Assembly (NCBI RefSeq): GCF_964355755.1
Contig: NC_092678.1
Location: forward strand, 335,922 to 395,921
Direction of reading: 5' to 3'
DNA from: Antedon mediterranea
Lineage: Eukaryota; Echinodermata; Crinoidea; Comatulida; Antedonidae
DNA length: 60,000 nt
Shown here in pieces: positions 50,411-60,000 of this stretch. Both the position numbers and the translations under genes were made by a program. Below the pieces are notes generated by a model. It did no database searches. It was not told the DNA's origin and was given only the letters and a program-made list of their open reading frames with translations. Each line of letters starts with the position of its first letter. The first letter of the stretch is position 1.

Positions 50411-51982
50411 AGAGGTATGATATACCAACTATTCATAATGAAATAGTGGGAGGTCGACTGAGGTCATACCTACCTGCTGGGAAAAAGCTCACTTCCGATC
50501 TATATATTTTAAATGCTGTCACTGGCTATAAAATAGAATTTTGTAAACAAATTCCACAATATTTAGGAGGGAGAATTCCTCATCCATATAACCCGAGTGT
50601 TATAGAAATGGCTGCGATTGATGAACAGGTCTTAAAATTACTGGATAAAGGAGTAATAAAGTCCTCTTATTACGAACCTGACTTATTTGTTTCTAATTTA
50701 TTTGTAAGGCCAAAAAAGGATGGAGGTTTTCGAACTATCCTTGATCTCTCAAAGTTAAATGAGTATGTTGCCTACAAACATTTTAAGATGGAAACATTTT
50801 CAAATGCACTCACACTTTTAGACCAAGGGGTATACATGACCTCAGTTGACCTCAAAGATGCTTATTATACAGTTCCCATAGCATATTCAGACGTAAAGTA
50901 CTTAAAGTTTGTCTGGAAAGGGAATCTTTATGCATTTGGGGCATTACCTAATTGGCCTAAGCACAGGGCCAAGACTGTTTACGAAACTACTGAAGCCTCC
51001 ACTAGCATATTTAAGAAGTAGAGGCCATATTGTCCTAATTTATATTGACGATATACTTGCTATTAATAAGTGTCGAGACAAAGCAAAACACACAGCCAGA
51101 GAAGTTTGTGAAATCTTGACGTCATTGGGGTTCATTATAAATTATAAAAAATCCGTATTACAGCCCACTCAAACAATAACCTTTTTAGGGTTTGAAATTA
51201 ACTCAGTCACAATGACTGGTGTTACTCTCCCTCAATCAAAGAAAGAGGAGATATTTAATGAGTGTCATCAAGTAATTACCTCTGTCCAGACTACTATTAG
51301 ACAGGTTGCAAGCCTGCTAGGGAAACTGGTAGCTGCACTCCCAGCTGTGGAATATGGCAAATTACATTACAGGGCCCTTGAAAAAGGAAAAATTATGTCC
51401 CCGAGACACAATAAAGGCCACTATGACAGAACAATGACCATTAATGAGAATGGCAGGGCCGACATTACCTGGTGGCAGCACAATATATATTATGTGTATA
51501 AACATATATCTCATGGCGACCCAAACCTTGCATTCGAAACTGATGCTTCGGGTTTAGGGTGGGGAGCAACTGATGGCACTAATCACATTGGTGGGAGATG
51601 GTGCCAGAATGATTTACAAAATGCATTTGTAAATGATTCACTTAATATTAATTATTTGGAGTTACTGGCAGCTTTTCTCGGACTTAAGTCACTCATAAAA
51701 GATGTACCGGTATCTAATATACACGTCCAACTAAAAATAGATAACACTACGGCAATAGCCTATATCAATAATATGGGAGGAGCAAAATCTAACACTTGCA
51801 ACCATCTAGCAAAAATGATATGGCAATGGTGCACAGACCATAACATATGGCTTTCTGCAATCCATGTTCCGGGGAAAGATAATTTAATTGCGGATAATAA
51901 ATCACGTCACTTTGATGATGAGAAGGAATGGATGCTAAATAAAGATTTGTTTCAAAAAATTAAGACATTAAGAAACTCTTAA
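50407..51982 (+). pseudogene. DIRS reverse transcriptase and RNase H (copy 2)
   Basis: RT as in copy 1, but with a one-base insertion near 50952 (ATTGGCC versus ATGGCC) that shifts frame inside motif B. The second frame (to 51982) carries YIDDILA, FLGFEINSVTMTG and a full RNase H: FETDASGLGWGATDG (first Asp), NYLELLAAFLGLKS (Glu), KIDNTTAIAYINNMGG (Asp) and HVPGKDNLIADNKSR (last Asp). The tyrosine recombinase that DIRS elements need for integration is missing, because the sequence leaves DIRS at about 51968. Confidence 0.85.
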
Positions 51983-52262
51983 GTTGTTTTCGTTGTTGTT
52001 TTTCCAAACTACTTTATAAACGATGCATAAACCTATTCTCATCGTCCTAATGTACTGTACTATAAATTTTGATCTTGCTGACTAATTGTCGTAATCCATG
52101 ACATGCATATAAAACGCTCAAGAGGGTGCGAGTTTGTTACCTTAAAGAGTAGTATGGTTGATTGATAAATGCATGGAGTCAAATAATAAATAGTATTTTG
52201 ATCTGGCTGACTGATTGCCGTATCAGTCGCACCCATATAAAACGCTCAAGAGGGTTTGGGTG
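51983..52262. repeat. A-block type repeat joined to the DIRS end
   Basis: Directly after the DIRS stop, AAGTTGTTTTCGTTGTTG matches the bases after the LINE ORF1 stop (42094 on). It then switches to the degenerate ~150-170-bp repeat seen at 3726 and 37998. Confidence 0.6.
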
Positions 52263-52562
52263 AGTATCTCGGCGGTAATGTTCCCATTAGCTGATTCATT
52301 AATGAGATTCATTGCACTATTTCCTTTTGTACTTGGTACAATTTCTTTTAAAGTTTTCCGTTCTATTATTAGCAATAGAAGAATGGAAATAATCTCTTAA
52401 GATGACGCCTCATATTGTTCAACATAATTCTATGTAATTTATATATCTTGTGTATATGTTTGTCTTGTGAAATTATTAAATAGTTTATCCATCCTGTAAT
52501 TGGCGGGTTACTCGCTGTTGGATGAGTATGAAATAAAATAAAATAAAATTAAAATAAAATAA
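52262..52562 (+). other. Possible LINE 3' end with (AAAAT)n tail
   Basis: Encodes SAVMFPLADSLMRFIALFPF and ends RRMEIIS-stop at 52400. Then come about 130 bases and an AAATAAAATAAAATTAAAAT tract at 52531-52562. A short simple-sequence tail is typical of some LINE 3' ends. In A1 the tail part is deleted. Confidence 0.35.
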
Positions 52563-52872
52563 AATAATTTCCAGTCGAAAAGTTGCCTCATATCCTTCAA
52601 CAAGTTTCAGTCAAAAAGTTCATTGCTGCATTTAACTTTTTGAGGTATGTGGCTTCCTGGCGCAAAGACAAATAGTCTTGATTTATCTATGGTGGTAATG
52701 TAGTCGAGACCTTGATTTTGAAGACCGGAGAATGCAAGTCGCAAATTTCATTGAATTTGGAATTAAAATAAAAAAGTGCCTGTTCACAATCCTTGGCAGA
52801 AGTTCCAGAGTGTGATAGCTAGATCAGACTGAAACCGTTCAAGATCAAAATGTCTGAAAGATTTGCCTTTCA

Positions 52873-53472
52873 CTATGATAGGTGTTCTCTGGAAGTCTTG
52901 CGCACAGTTAGGACACAGTCATGATCACTGATGGTAGATTGATCCAGGCAGATAGCAGAAGTAGAAGTGATTCTGGTTGGTTGATTTATCAGGCAATGCA
53001 GATTATACTGGTTAGTGAGCTGGTTGAATTTATACCACAATTGGCCATTTTTGTCAAATGTGTTACAGTTAAAATCACCCAAACATATGATGACTTCGTA
53101 AAATTAGGAAAAAATATTGTCAAGTGAAGTTTCCATGAAATCAAAAAAAGCAATTGTGTTATCATGAGGATGATACACTACTCCAACCGCAAAAGGATTG
53201 AAATAGCCACTTCACTATCATCAATAAAATCACTAAGCCATGTTTCACTTATGGTCATAATGTTGTTCTGCTGCATTAGAATTGTAAGCTCGTCTACTTT
53301 GTGATAAAGCGGATCGCATGTTCAGGTGGGCTATGCAAATTCCTTTGTGGGATTGCGAGCGATTAGTCAATGTTTCAAAATCATTAACAACGCCAGTAGA
53401 ATTACTAACTGCTTGCTCGTCTTTAGCTAGACCCGGATTAAATTCAATATCACCAGATAGAGTCAGATGCAA
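52873..53472 (-). pseudogene. LINE endonuclease with 2A-like motif (copy 3)
   Basis: Duplicate of 4554-5153 and 38696-39295. SGDIEFNPGL is at 53457-53428. Confidence 0.8.
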
Positions 53473-53716
53473 TGTGCCATAATATGCCGTTTGTTTTTTG
53501 CTTCTATACTTGCGTTTTTATAGTTACATATATATCTGTATAGTCAAGGTATCCAAAGTACATGGCACTAGCTACGCAGACTAGTGTAGAATTGTGAAAA
53601 ATGTAATACAGTATAATAATATACCGGGAAAAAATCCGTATAAAACAATACATTAGGACGATGACAATATGTTTATTATAAACATGGTGTGCGCATGCAA
53701 GATTTATATCTTTAAA

Positions 53717-54007
53717 AATCACCTCTCGTGAGAATGCTCTTCTCGCTGATCAATTTTGTGACCAGTAGATTGGAAATCTTCAATGCATTTATCAACCATA
53801 ATACTCTTTTTAATTTAGCAAACCCAAACCCTCTTAAGTACTTAAAAAAATTCAAAATCTAACATAGCCTAATCTTCTGAACAACAACACAACAACTTAC
53901 TGCAGATTTTGTCAAAAACCTTTTTTTGCTCAAATGTTAAAAAAGCGAATCCACACTTCTTGCCCAATTTCTGCTCCGGTGGAATGTATACAGATTTGAT
54001 TTTTCCA
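53717..54007 (-). pseudogene. RRM1 C-part and RRM2 fragment (copy 3)
   Basis: As 39540-39830, again without the DNA transposon. The plus-strand side continues with 14 more bases (TACAGTTCTGCCAC) that are missing at 39831. Confidence 0.7.
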
Positions 54008-54188
54008 TACAGTTCTGCCACTCTTCTTGATAACATTTTCTCAAACAGTCTAGACTCTTCAATGAGCGGCATTGTCATTAGTGACGCAACTGATCACCTT
54101 CCCGTTTTCACTGTGAACATTACTAATTCAAGTAAGTCTACAGACAAAGTGAAGCGTAAATTTAGAAAATTTAATGAAAACAATATTC
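54008..54188 (+). pseudogene. LINE endonuclease C-terminal piece (copy 2)
   Basis: SATLLDNIFSNSLDSSMSG and SDATDHLPVF, as at 39831-39998 but with the few extra codons that show the junction more fully. Confidence 0.75.
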
Positions 54189-54487
54189 CCCTACACAGGT
54201 CTCCGCGTGCGTGTGACGTGCCAAGCCAGCTTGATAGAGAAAGCATGCAGCTCACGCAAGTGCATGATGCAATGGTTGAGTGAATTCTGGGATCATCTTA
54301 ATTCCATGGTTTGTTACCTAAACACCACATGATGGTGAATATGCCTGTTAAAGTCTCAATGATACGATCCCTTAATGTACCATGTTGTTGCTAGGAGGCT
54401 TGAAAGGAGGAGGGATCTAGCCTAGTCGTCGGCAAGAGAATGCCGTTCTCTGACAATTTAAGGTCGGCAATTGAAATTCGTGGGCTG
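54189..54487. mobile_element. Truncated MITE (copy 2)
   Basis: Duplicate of 39999-40297, ending GAAATTCGTGGGCTG. Confidence 0.8.
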
Positions 54488-54653
54488 GAAATTACACCAA
54501 ATTATATAGTTACATAAGAGAATAGCCGAAAATGCGATTTGCAGCCACATAAACAAAAAAAAATTCAAGGGTATGGTTCCACTAAACAACTTATCCACCC
54601 CACCGTCAAACCTGGATACGGCCCTGAATACATTATCCTGTTTTCTTTAGCAG

Positions 54654-55200
54654 GTCAATATGGAAACAATGAACGTGGTGTGGCCGTTACTGGAGGTGGT
54701 AGTGGTGTGGCTACAGGGAATATGACTGCAGGGAATATGGCTGGAGGCAATATGGCTGGAGGCGATATGGCTGGAGGCGATACACAGAGATCGATTATGA
54801 TGTAAGGAACAATTCTCTAGAAAAAAATAATGTACCTAAATCAAGATTTTAGGAGAATTACTGTCTTTGCAGATTGTAGTTTTAGCATAGCAAAATATTT
54901 TAGCTTTCGCTAAATTGTTAGTTAGACTCCTCCAAAACGCATGTGAGTAATTTTAGTCTCTATCCCACCAAAGTATCAGGACACGATTTTAGACACTTAC
55001 TGAACTTACTCACATGCATCAAAATAACAGAGGTGGTACACCATATAATACCGGTAAGTAACCCTCTATCACTGTTTAATGTTCAGGGAATGCTGGTATG
55101 TCTTGTGGAGGCGGTGGTGCAAACGTCAGTAATTTTGGATTCGGACCAATGACAGGTAATCAGCAGTACATTAACAGAGGTGGTACACCATACAATACCG
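54654..55200 (+). pseudogene. hnRNP terminal exon and two tail exons (copy 2)
   Basis: Terminal exon 54654-54805, tail exon ends 55016-55053 and 55087-55200, equal to 40464-41010. The splice sites are the same. Confidence 0.65.
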
Positions 55201-55452
55201 GTAAGTAATGTTAAACTGTGCTCTCACTGTAATACTGTACACAAAGTAAAACAAAGTGAATGGGCAACCCCAATTGGGCCTAAAATCTCTGTAGATCTTG
55301 GATTTAGACTTTTGGTTGCTTTATATAGACAATCATGGTAGGCACACAGGTCTATAAGCTTCATATCTTTTTACATCAGCTGAGTTTTAGGCTCTCGTAT
55401 TTATTGGTACTATTTACTGATCTCTTCAAACGAACTGTCGAAGCTAGCCCTA

Positions 55453-56286
55453 ATGGCCGCAAACACGAAGGAAACTCCCGCCGCGACGGGCACAACAACA
55501 AGACAATCAAAACAAACCCGTCTGTCAATGTCGGAAGTTATGAATAGTCCAGATATGGTTCTATTCATTGAAGATATCATTAAAAAGGCGTTCCAGGGAC
55601 CAACGATTGCTGATATTATTGGTAAGCTAGTACTGGATTCTTTCTCAAGTAAGAAATTCATGGAGTTATTTAATAGAAGTATCATGGTTACCATGGAAAC
55701 TACCTTAAACAGAATTGATAAGTTAGAAGGCGAATACTACGATCTTGAAAACAAAATTTCAAATATTGAATCTGAGTCGGAATCTATTAGTTCTTATGTA
55801 GACGAAATAAAAACTGTAATACATAAGCAAAATGAATTAATAGATGACCTTGAGCAATACTCTCGACGAAACAGCGTCAGAGTTTTTGGAATTCCAGAAA
55901 CCGATAAAGAAAGCACTGACGAAATCATATGCAAATTAGCCAGCAGTAAGCTTGGAGTCGATGTAAACAAACTTGACATCGATCGATCACACCGTACTGG
56001 ACCACGGAACTCAACTTCACGGCGACCTAGACCCATTCTAGTCAAGTTTACCTCATACAGGACCAGGAAAAGTGTTTTAATATCACGTAGGAAACTGAAA
56101 GGTAGTGGAGTATCTATACAAGAGGATCTGACTCAAGCTAAACGCAATCTACTTGCCCAAGTTAAACAGAACTCTAAATCAAACAACGTTTGGTCAATTG
56201 ATGGGCGTGTATTTGCATCTGTAAACAAGAATGGCCGTGAAGTGGTGGTCAACATATCTTGCCAAGACGACATTAAGAAACTCTAA
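55453..56286 (+). CDS. LINE ORF1 protein (copy 2)
   Basis: 277 codons, apparently identical to 41263-42096, with coiled coil, RRM-like and basic C-terminal domains. The ORF2 that follows is truncated, so this copy could at most supply ORF1 protein. Confidence 0.85.
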   Translation: MAANTKETPAATGTTTRQSKQTRLSMSEVMNSPDMVLFIEDIIKKAFQGPTIADIIGKLVLDSFSSKKFMELFNRSIMVTMETTLNRIDKLEGEYYDLENKISNIESESESISSYVDEIKTVIHKQNELIDDLEQYSRRNSVRVFGIPETDKESTDEIICKLASSKLGVDVNKLDIDRSHRTGPRNSTSRRPRPILVKFTSYRTRKSVLISRRKLKGSGVSIQEDLTQAKRNLLAQVKQNSKSNNVWSIDGRVFASVNKNGREVVVNISCQDDIKKL

Positions 56287-56829
56287 GTTGTTTTCGTTGT
56301 TTGTTTTTTCTCATTAATACACGTTTATAAAGTGATGTAATTTATTGTTCCATTAATACTCATTGTTTATATTTATCATACTTTTGGGGTTTTTTTGGGA
56401 TATTATTGGAGATTATTTATCTACTTCATTTGATATTATAAAATGAATGCTATGTTTGTATTTTCAGATACGAATGAATATCAGCTTTCGAAAATAATCA
56501 ATTATGCAAGTAATCGAATTACAAATAATGCATTAATACATATTTACAATATTTTAATTTAAACTTAGATAATCAACTCAATTATTATTGATACAATTTT
56601 ACCCAACAGCACCATACTGCTGTATAACCTATTTCATGTGATATAATGTGTATATATGTATATATAAGAGAAAAGTTGCTATTTTCAAATGTTGTTTTTT
56701 AAAGTTACTCACTTCTTAATGTTGATAGTTAATAGACTTGTGAGTTATGTTATGTACTGTAATTCAAGCTCTAAGCTTTTAGTTTTTTTATTATTCAAAT
56801 CTAACTATTTTTATTTGTTTGTTAATAAT
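56287..56829 (+). other. Spacer between LINE ORF1 and ORF2 (copy 2)
   Basis: Same AT-rich spacer as 42097-42639. No gene is seen. Confidence 0.5.
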
Positions 56830-57542
56830 ATGGAAGCACAATACCAAAATAATAACCATGACCGACTCTCTAATTTAGTTTTTAACCCCTCTACACACAG
56901 TAGACAATTCGACGATATAGACCCAGATAATTTTTTTAATGACATAAATATCTCAAATTATTACCTGCCAAATGAATTTAACACTCAGTTTATTGACAAA
57001 ACCCAATTTAACTTTTCTTGTGTCCATTTTAATGCCAGAAGCCTGCAAAAAAATTTTGATTCTATCTATGATTGCATTCAATCTTTAAACTTTAATTTCA
57101 ATATTATTTCAATTACAGAAACATGGATGGATCACCCAAGCCCACTTATTCAGATACCCAACTATACATTTCTTTGCAATCCTCGTTCATATAAATGTGG
57201 AGGAACTGGAATTTTTGTAAATGATAATACACGCTATTCAATCAGAGATGATTTAACTTCTACTCAATACTTCTGTGAATCACAATTTATTGAAGTGCAT
57301 ACAGACAAAGAATCTATTCTAATAGGTACTATATATAGACCTCACGAAATTAATATGCCTTTTTTTACAGAACAACTTGAACTTCTTTAAAAACAAATAT
57401 CTAGAGAGAAAAAAAAGGTATTTCTTTTAGGTGATTTTAATGTCGATATTTTAAAATTTGATTCAAATAATAATGTAAATGATTTTGTCCATTGTCTATT
57501 TAACAATTCTTTTTATCCTCTTATCCACAGACCCACAAGAAT
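56830..57542 (+). pseudogene. LINE ORF2 endonuclease, truncated (copy 3)
   Basis: Same as 42640-43352, including the premature TAA at 57388-57390. It ends at the same Gypsy junction. Confidence 0.85.
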
Positions 57543-57550
57543 AACTCCCA

Positions 57551-58255
57551 GAAATATTCTCCGATAATGGTCCTCAATTCCAGCGAGAGTATGATGAATT
57601 TTGCGCTGAATGGGGCATTGATCATACCACGAGTAGCCCAGGAGATCCTCAGTCAAACGGGTTCATTGAGCGACAAGTTCGTTACATAAAACCCATCATA
57701 AAAAAATGTTTAAAAACCGGCGGAGATATTAACAAAGCACTATTGAATGTTAGAGCTACATCATTGGACACATGTGTACCAAGTCCGGCTGAACTGATGT
57801 TTAATCGACCTATACCAACATTAACACCAAGTCGTCAAGCAGCAAACAACTCGCAACAAGAAGAATATTGTAGAAAACTGCAACAAGCTACGCAGCGACA
57901 AAAAGAATATGCAGATAAAAACACTCATGAACTCCCACCTATTCCTGATGGAAGCAATGTTCGAGTTTATGATAAGTCCACAAAGCAATGGAAACCTGCG
58001 ACGACTGTGGAAAAGTGTGTCCAACCAAGATCATATATTATACAAGCGGAAAATGGAAATCTGCTGAGACGAAATCGCGTACATTTGAGGAAGGTACCTC
58101 AACAGAATGCCCAAATCAATGGTAGCACAGCACCTGAAAATGTTGTACCAACCTGGCAACCGATAGACCAAAATCCGTCTATTCTGAATATGAGTAACAC
58201 GCGCTCTAAGAGAAGTGTGAAACCTCCTACGCGTTTAATTGAAACAAAAGAGTGA
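57551..58255 (+). pseudogene. Gypsy integrase C-terminal piece (copy 3)
   Basis: As 43361-44062, with the extra Glu codon (QQEEYCR) and Pro instead of Arg (CVQPRS), features of the 47-kb copy. It mixes variants of both earlier copies, pointing to gene conversion or unequal exchange. Confidence 0.85.
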
Positions 58256-58587
58256 TTTTGGACTGTAACGTGATCTACAAGTTTAAAATGTATGTTCAAT
58301 ACCACGGATTGTTAAAGTTGCAGTTCTAGGAAGTTATGAAACAAGTTGTGTTTTTGAAGTTTTTATTTTTGAACATTTGAACGTTTATAGTTAATACAGT
58401 TTGGAACTTTTTGGACAATTACGGACACCGAAACCATATAACCATAGCAACGCTACTGGCACTAAGGGCAGTTCTAATACAACGCCATGTTTGAAAATAA
58501 TACCAATTAATAGATATATATTAAACATCAAAATAATCAGTAAAACGTGTCTGACAATCATTAAAGAGGCGTAGCCTAGATTTCATA

Positions 58588-58790
58588 ACAATACATCGTA
58601 GGCTACGAACAATACTTCGTAGGCTACGAACAATGCATCGTAGGCTACGAACAATACATCGTAGGAGAGAACAATACATCGTAGGAGAGAACAATACATC
58701 GTAGGCTACAAACATTACATCGTAGGCTACAAACAACATCGTAGGAGAGAACAATGACCTACGTTCTACCTACGATCTACCTACGCGTAG
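58588..58790. repeat. 21-bp palindromic minisatellite, copy 3
   Basis: About eight units, including one shortened unit (AAACAACATCG). It is followed by the complementary CCTACGTTCTACC motif. Confidence 0.9.
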
Positions 58791-58807
58791 ATACGAAGCA
58801 GTAATTT

Positions 58808-59384
58808 CTTTCTGTACTGTAAAGACACACTGGAAGGCTTATTGTGGATTGATAACTTTAGACAAATACAATTAGATCAAATCATGAGACAAAAGGAAGA
58901 TAACGAATGAAGTTAATGAATGGAATAAGAAAATGTTGCATGAAACCTGTACGAATATTATATGCATTCAAGCAGAAGATTTTGTAGTTAACAGCAAGAA
59001 AGAACACGTTAAGTGCGAAACACCTCGGAAATCACGTAAAACTAATTTATTAAATTATTTGTGGATTGCACAAATGGATGTATGGGATATGTTGAAGAAA
59101 TAACCAAGCATTATCAAACAAAAAAACAATATCTATTAAAGTGAATTTTGACAACAATGAAATTGGTATTCAGTTAATTGAAATGTTTCAAGCTATTGGC
59201 AAAAAATACAGCCGAAAGCAATTTCCTCTCAAATTAGCTTATGCATGTACAGTTCATAAAGTGCAGGAAATAACAATGAATAAAAGGCATCAGTTAGCTT
59301 TAAAAATACTTTTGTGCCTGGACAAGCATACGTACAAATGATGAGCTGTTGATACAGTATTTCTCCAAATATGGGGAAATTATT
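58808..59384 (+). pseudogene. PIF1-like helicase relic and RRM1 scrap (copy 5)
   Basis: Duplicate of 44639-45215 with one or two base changes and the same PIF1-RRM junction. Confidence 0.6.
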
Positions 59385-59473
59385 GAAATGAGAGATTGAT
59401 TGGTTGAGATCGGGAGGAGATAATATTTGAGGGGAAGAAGCATACGAAACCAAAAGTAAAAAAGGCCTCCTCC

Positions 59474-60000
59474 TTGGTAACCGAGGGGAGACTGTGCGCG
59501 CTCGAGGAGCGCGCTGAGCAAACAAACAACTTGCTACAGCAGCTTGTTCAGAACCTGAATGGGCCTAGGCCACAGGTTAGTTATGACAGCCAGGAAAGTT
59601 TTTCCGGCGATAATGATAGCTTGTCAGTAGATTCTAACTACTCAGGTTTCCATTCATGCAATACACCAAGAAACCAGACAAGCGATATTAATAATGATAT
59701 TGATATTAATACTGTTTTCGACGATGGTTTGGCCTTGGCTAAGCCTATGGCCCCACCTCCAGGTTTTGCTGCACGGTTTGCGTCAGCAGAGGAAACAGGA
59801 CCTGAGATTACCAAGGAATTGTCAGACAGTATAACTTACTTGCTCCATTCTCCAATGGATGTGAGAATATACAACTGGAGCTTTCTAAAGCATATCTGGT
59901 TCCAGATAATGCAAAAGCACTAATAGTGCCCAAAGTAAACCCGACCCTGTGGGACGGGATATCCGGAAAATCAAGGTCTTTAGATCTGAAGTTTCAACGG
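59474..60000 (+). pseudogene. DIRS Gag-like ORF1, frameshifted, cut by window edge (copy 3)
   Basis: Same as 45305-46140 with the 2-base insertion (GATGTGAGAAT) ending the first frame at 59923. It continues past the right edge. Confidence 0.75.

Larger units (their letters stand above)
38390..52565. repeat. 14.18-kb tandem unit, copy 1
   Basis: Begins ATAATTTCCAGTCGAAAAG and repeats from about 52566, offset 14177 to 14190. It contains a minus-strand LINE endonuclease, hnRNP pieces, a MITE piece, LINE ORF1 and endonuclease on the plus strand, Gypsy integrase, minisatellite, PIF1 relic and DIRS Gag/RT. A second, 4.27-kb duplication is nested inside it. Confidence 0.9.
52566..60000. repeat. 14.18-kb tandem unit, copy 2 (partial)
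   Basis: Repeats 38390 onward to the right edge of the window with very few differences, so it continues outside. The DIRS ORF1 at 59474 has the 2-base insertion of the 45305 copy, confirming which internal copy it matches. Confidence 0.9.

Overview
This window is eukaryotic, most likely from a marine invertebrate animal. It is AT-rich, has spliced exons with GTAAGT donors, and carries a metazoan mix of mobile elements: Copia, Ty3/Gypsy, BEL/Pao, DIRS, LINEs with an apurinic-type endonuclease, a PIF1/Helitron-type helicase relic and a cut-and-paste DNA transposon. The SGDIEFNPG motif of one LINE and the element mix fit an echinoderm or hemichordate, but that is inference. I see no intact single-copy host gene. 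Nearly everything is mobile-element debris or broken pieces of one host gene family.

That host family is an hnRNP A/B-like RNA-binding protein: RRM1, RRM2, a glycine-rich tail and a terminal exon ending QRSIMM or QRSIMV. More than twenty exon-sized fragments occur on both strands, in scrambled order, many still with splice sites. None adds up to a full gene.

Layout. 1-5489: block A1 with a Copia integrase, a 21-bp minisatellite, a PIF1 helicase relic, RRM pieces, LINE RT and BEL/Pao RT scraps, and a LINE endonuclease on the minus strand. 5490-9895: a 4.4-kb DNA transposon with TIRs, a 4-bp TSD and a broken transposase, inserted inside an RRM1 fragment; a 666-bp MITE sits inside it. 9900-14900: mostly noncoding, with a ~178-bp tandem repeat carrying TGACGTCA, a PDZ-like exon, a minisatellite and a small MITE. 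15000-19900: scrambled hnRNP exons around an 815-bp, 15-bp-unit minisatellite. 20012-22375: a Gypsy remnant with gag, protease and one LTR. 22673-27478: a Gypsy element with identical 247-bp LTRs and a 5-bp TSD, also inside an RRM1 fragment. 27774-34840: a 3.3-kb unit in two complete tandem copies plus a partial one. 34273-39830: block A2, a near-identical copy of A1 without the DNA transposon. 38390-60000: a ~14.18-kb tandem unit. It contains LINE ORF1 and endonuclease, a Gypsy integrase piece, the 21-bp minisatellite, the PIF1 relic and DIRS Gag/RT, and has an internal 4.27-kb duplication.

The duplicated blocks differ mainly by small indels and single substitutions, so the amplification is recent or homogenised, or partly an assembly effect. 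Most reading frames carry frameshifts or stops. The best preserved are the 373-codon Copia integrase piece (two copies) and the 277-codon LINE ORF1 (two copies).
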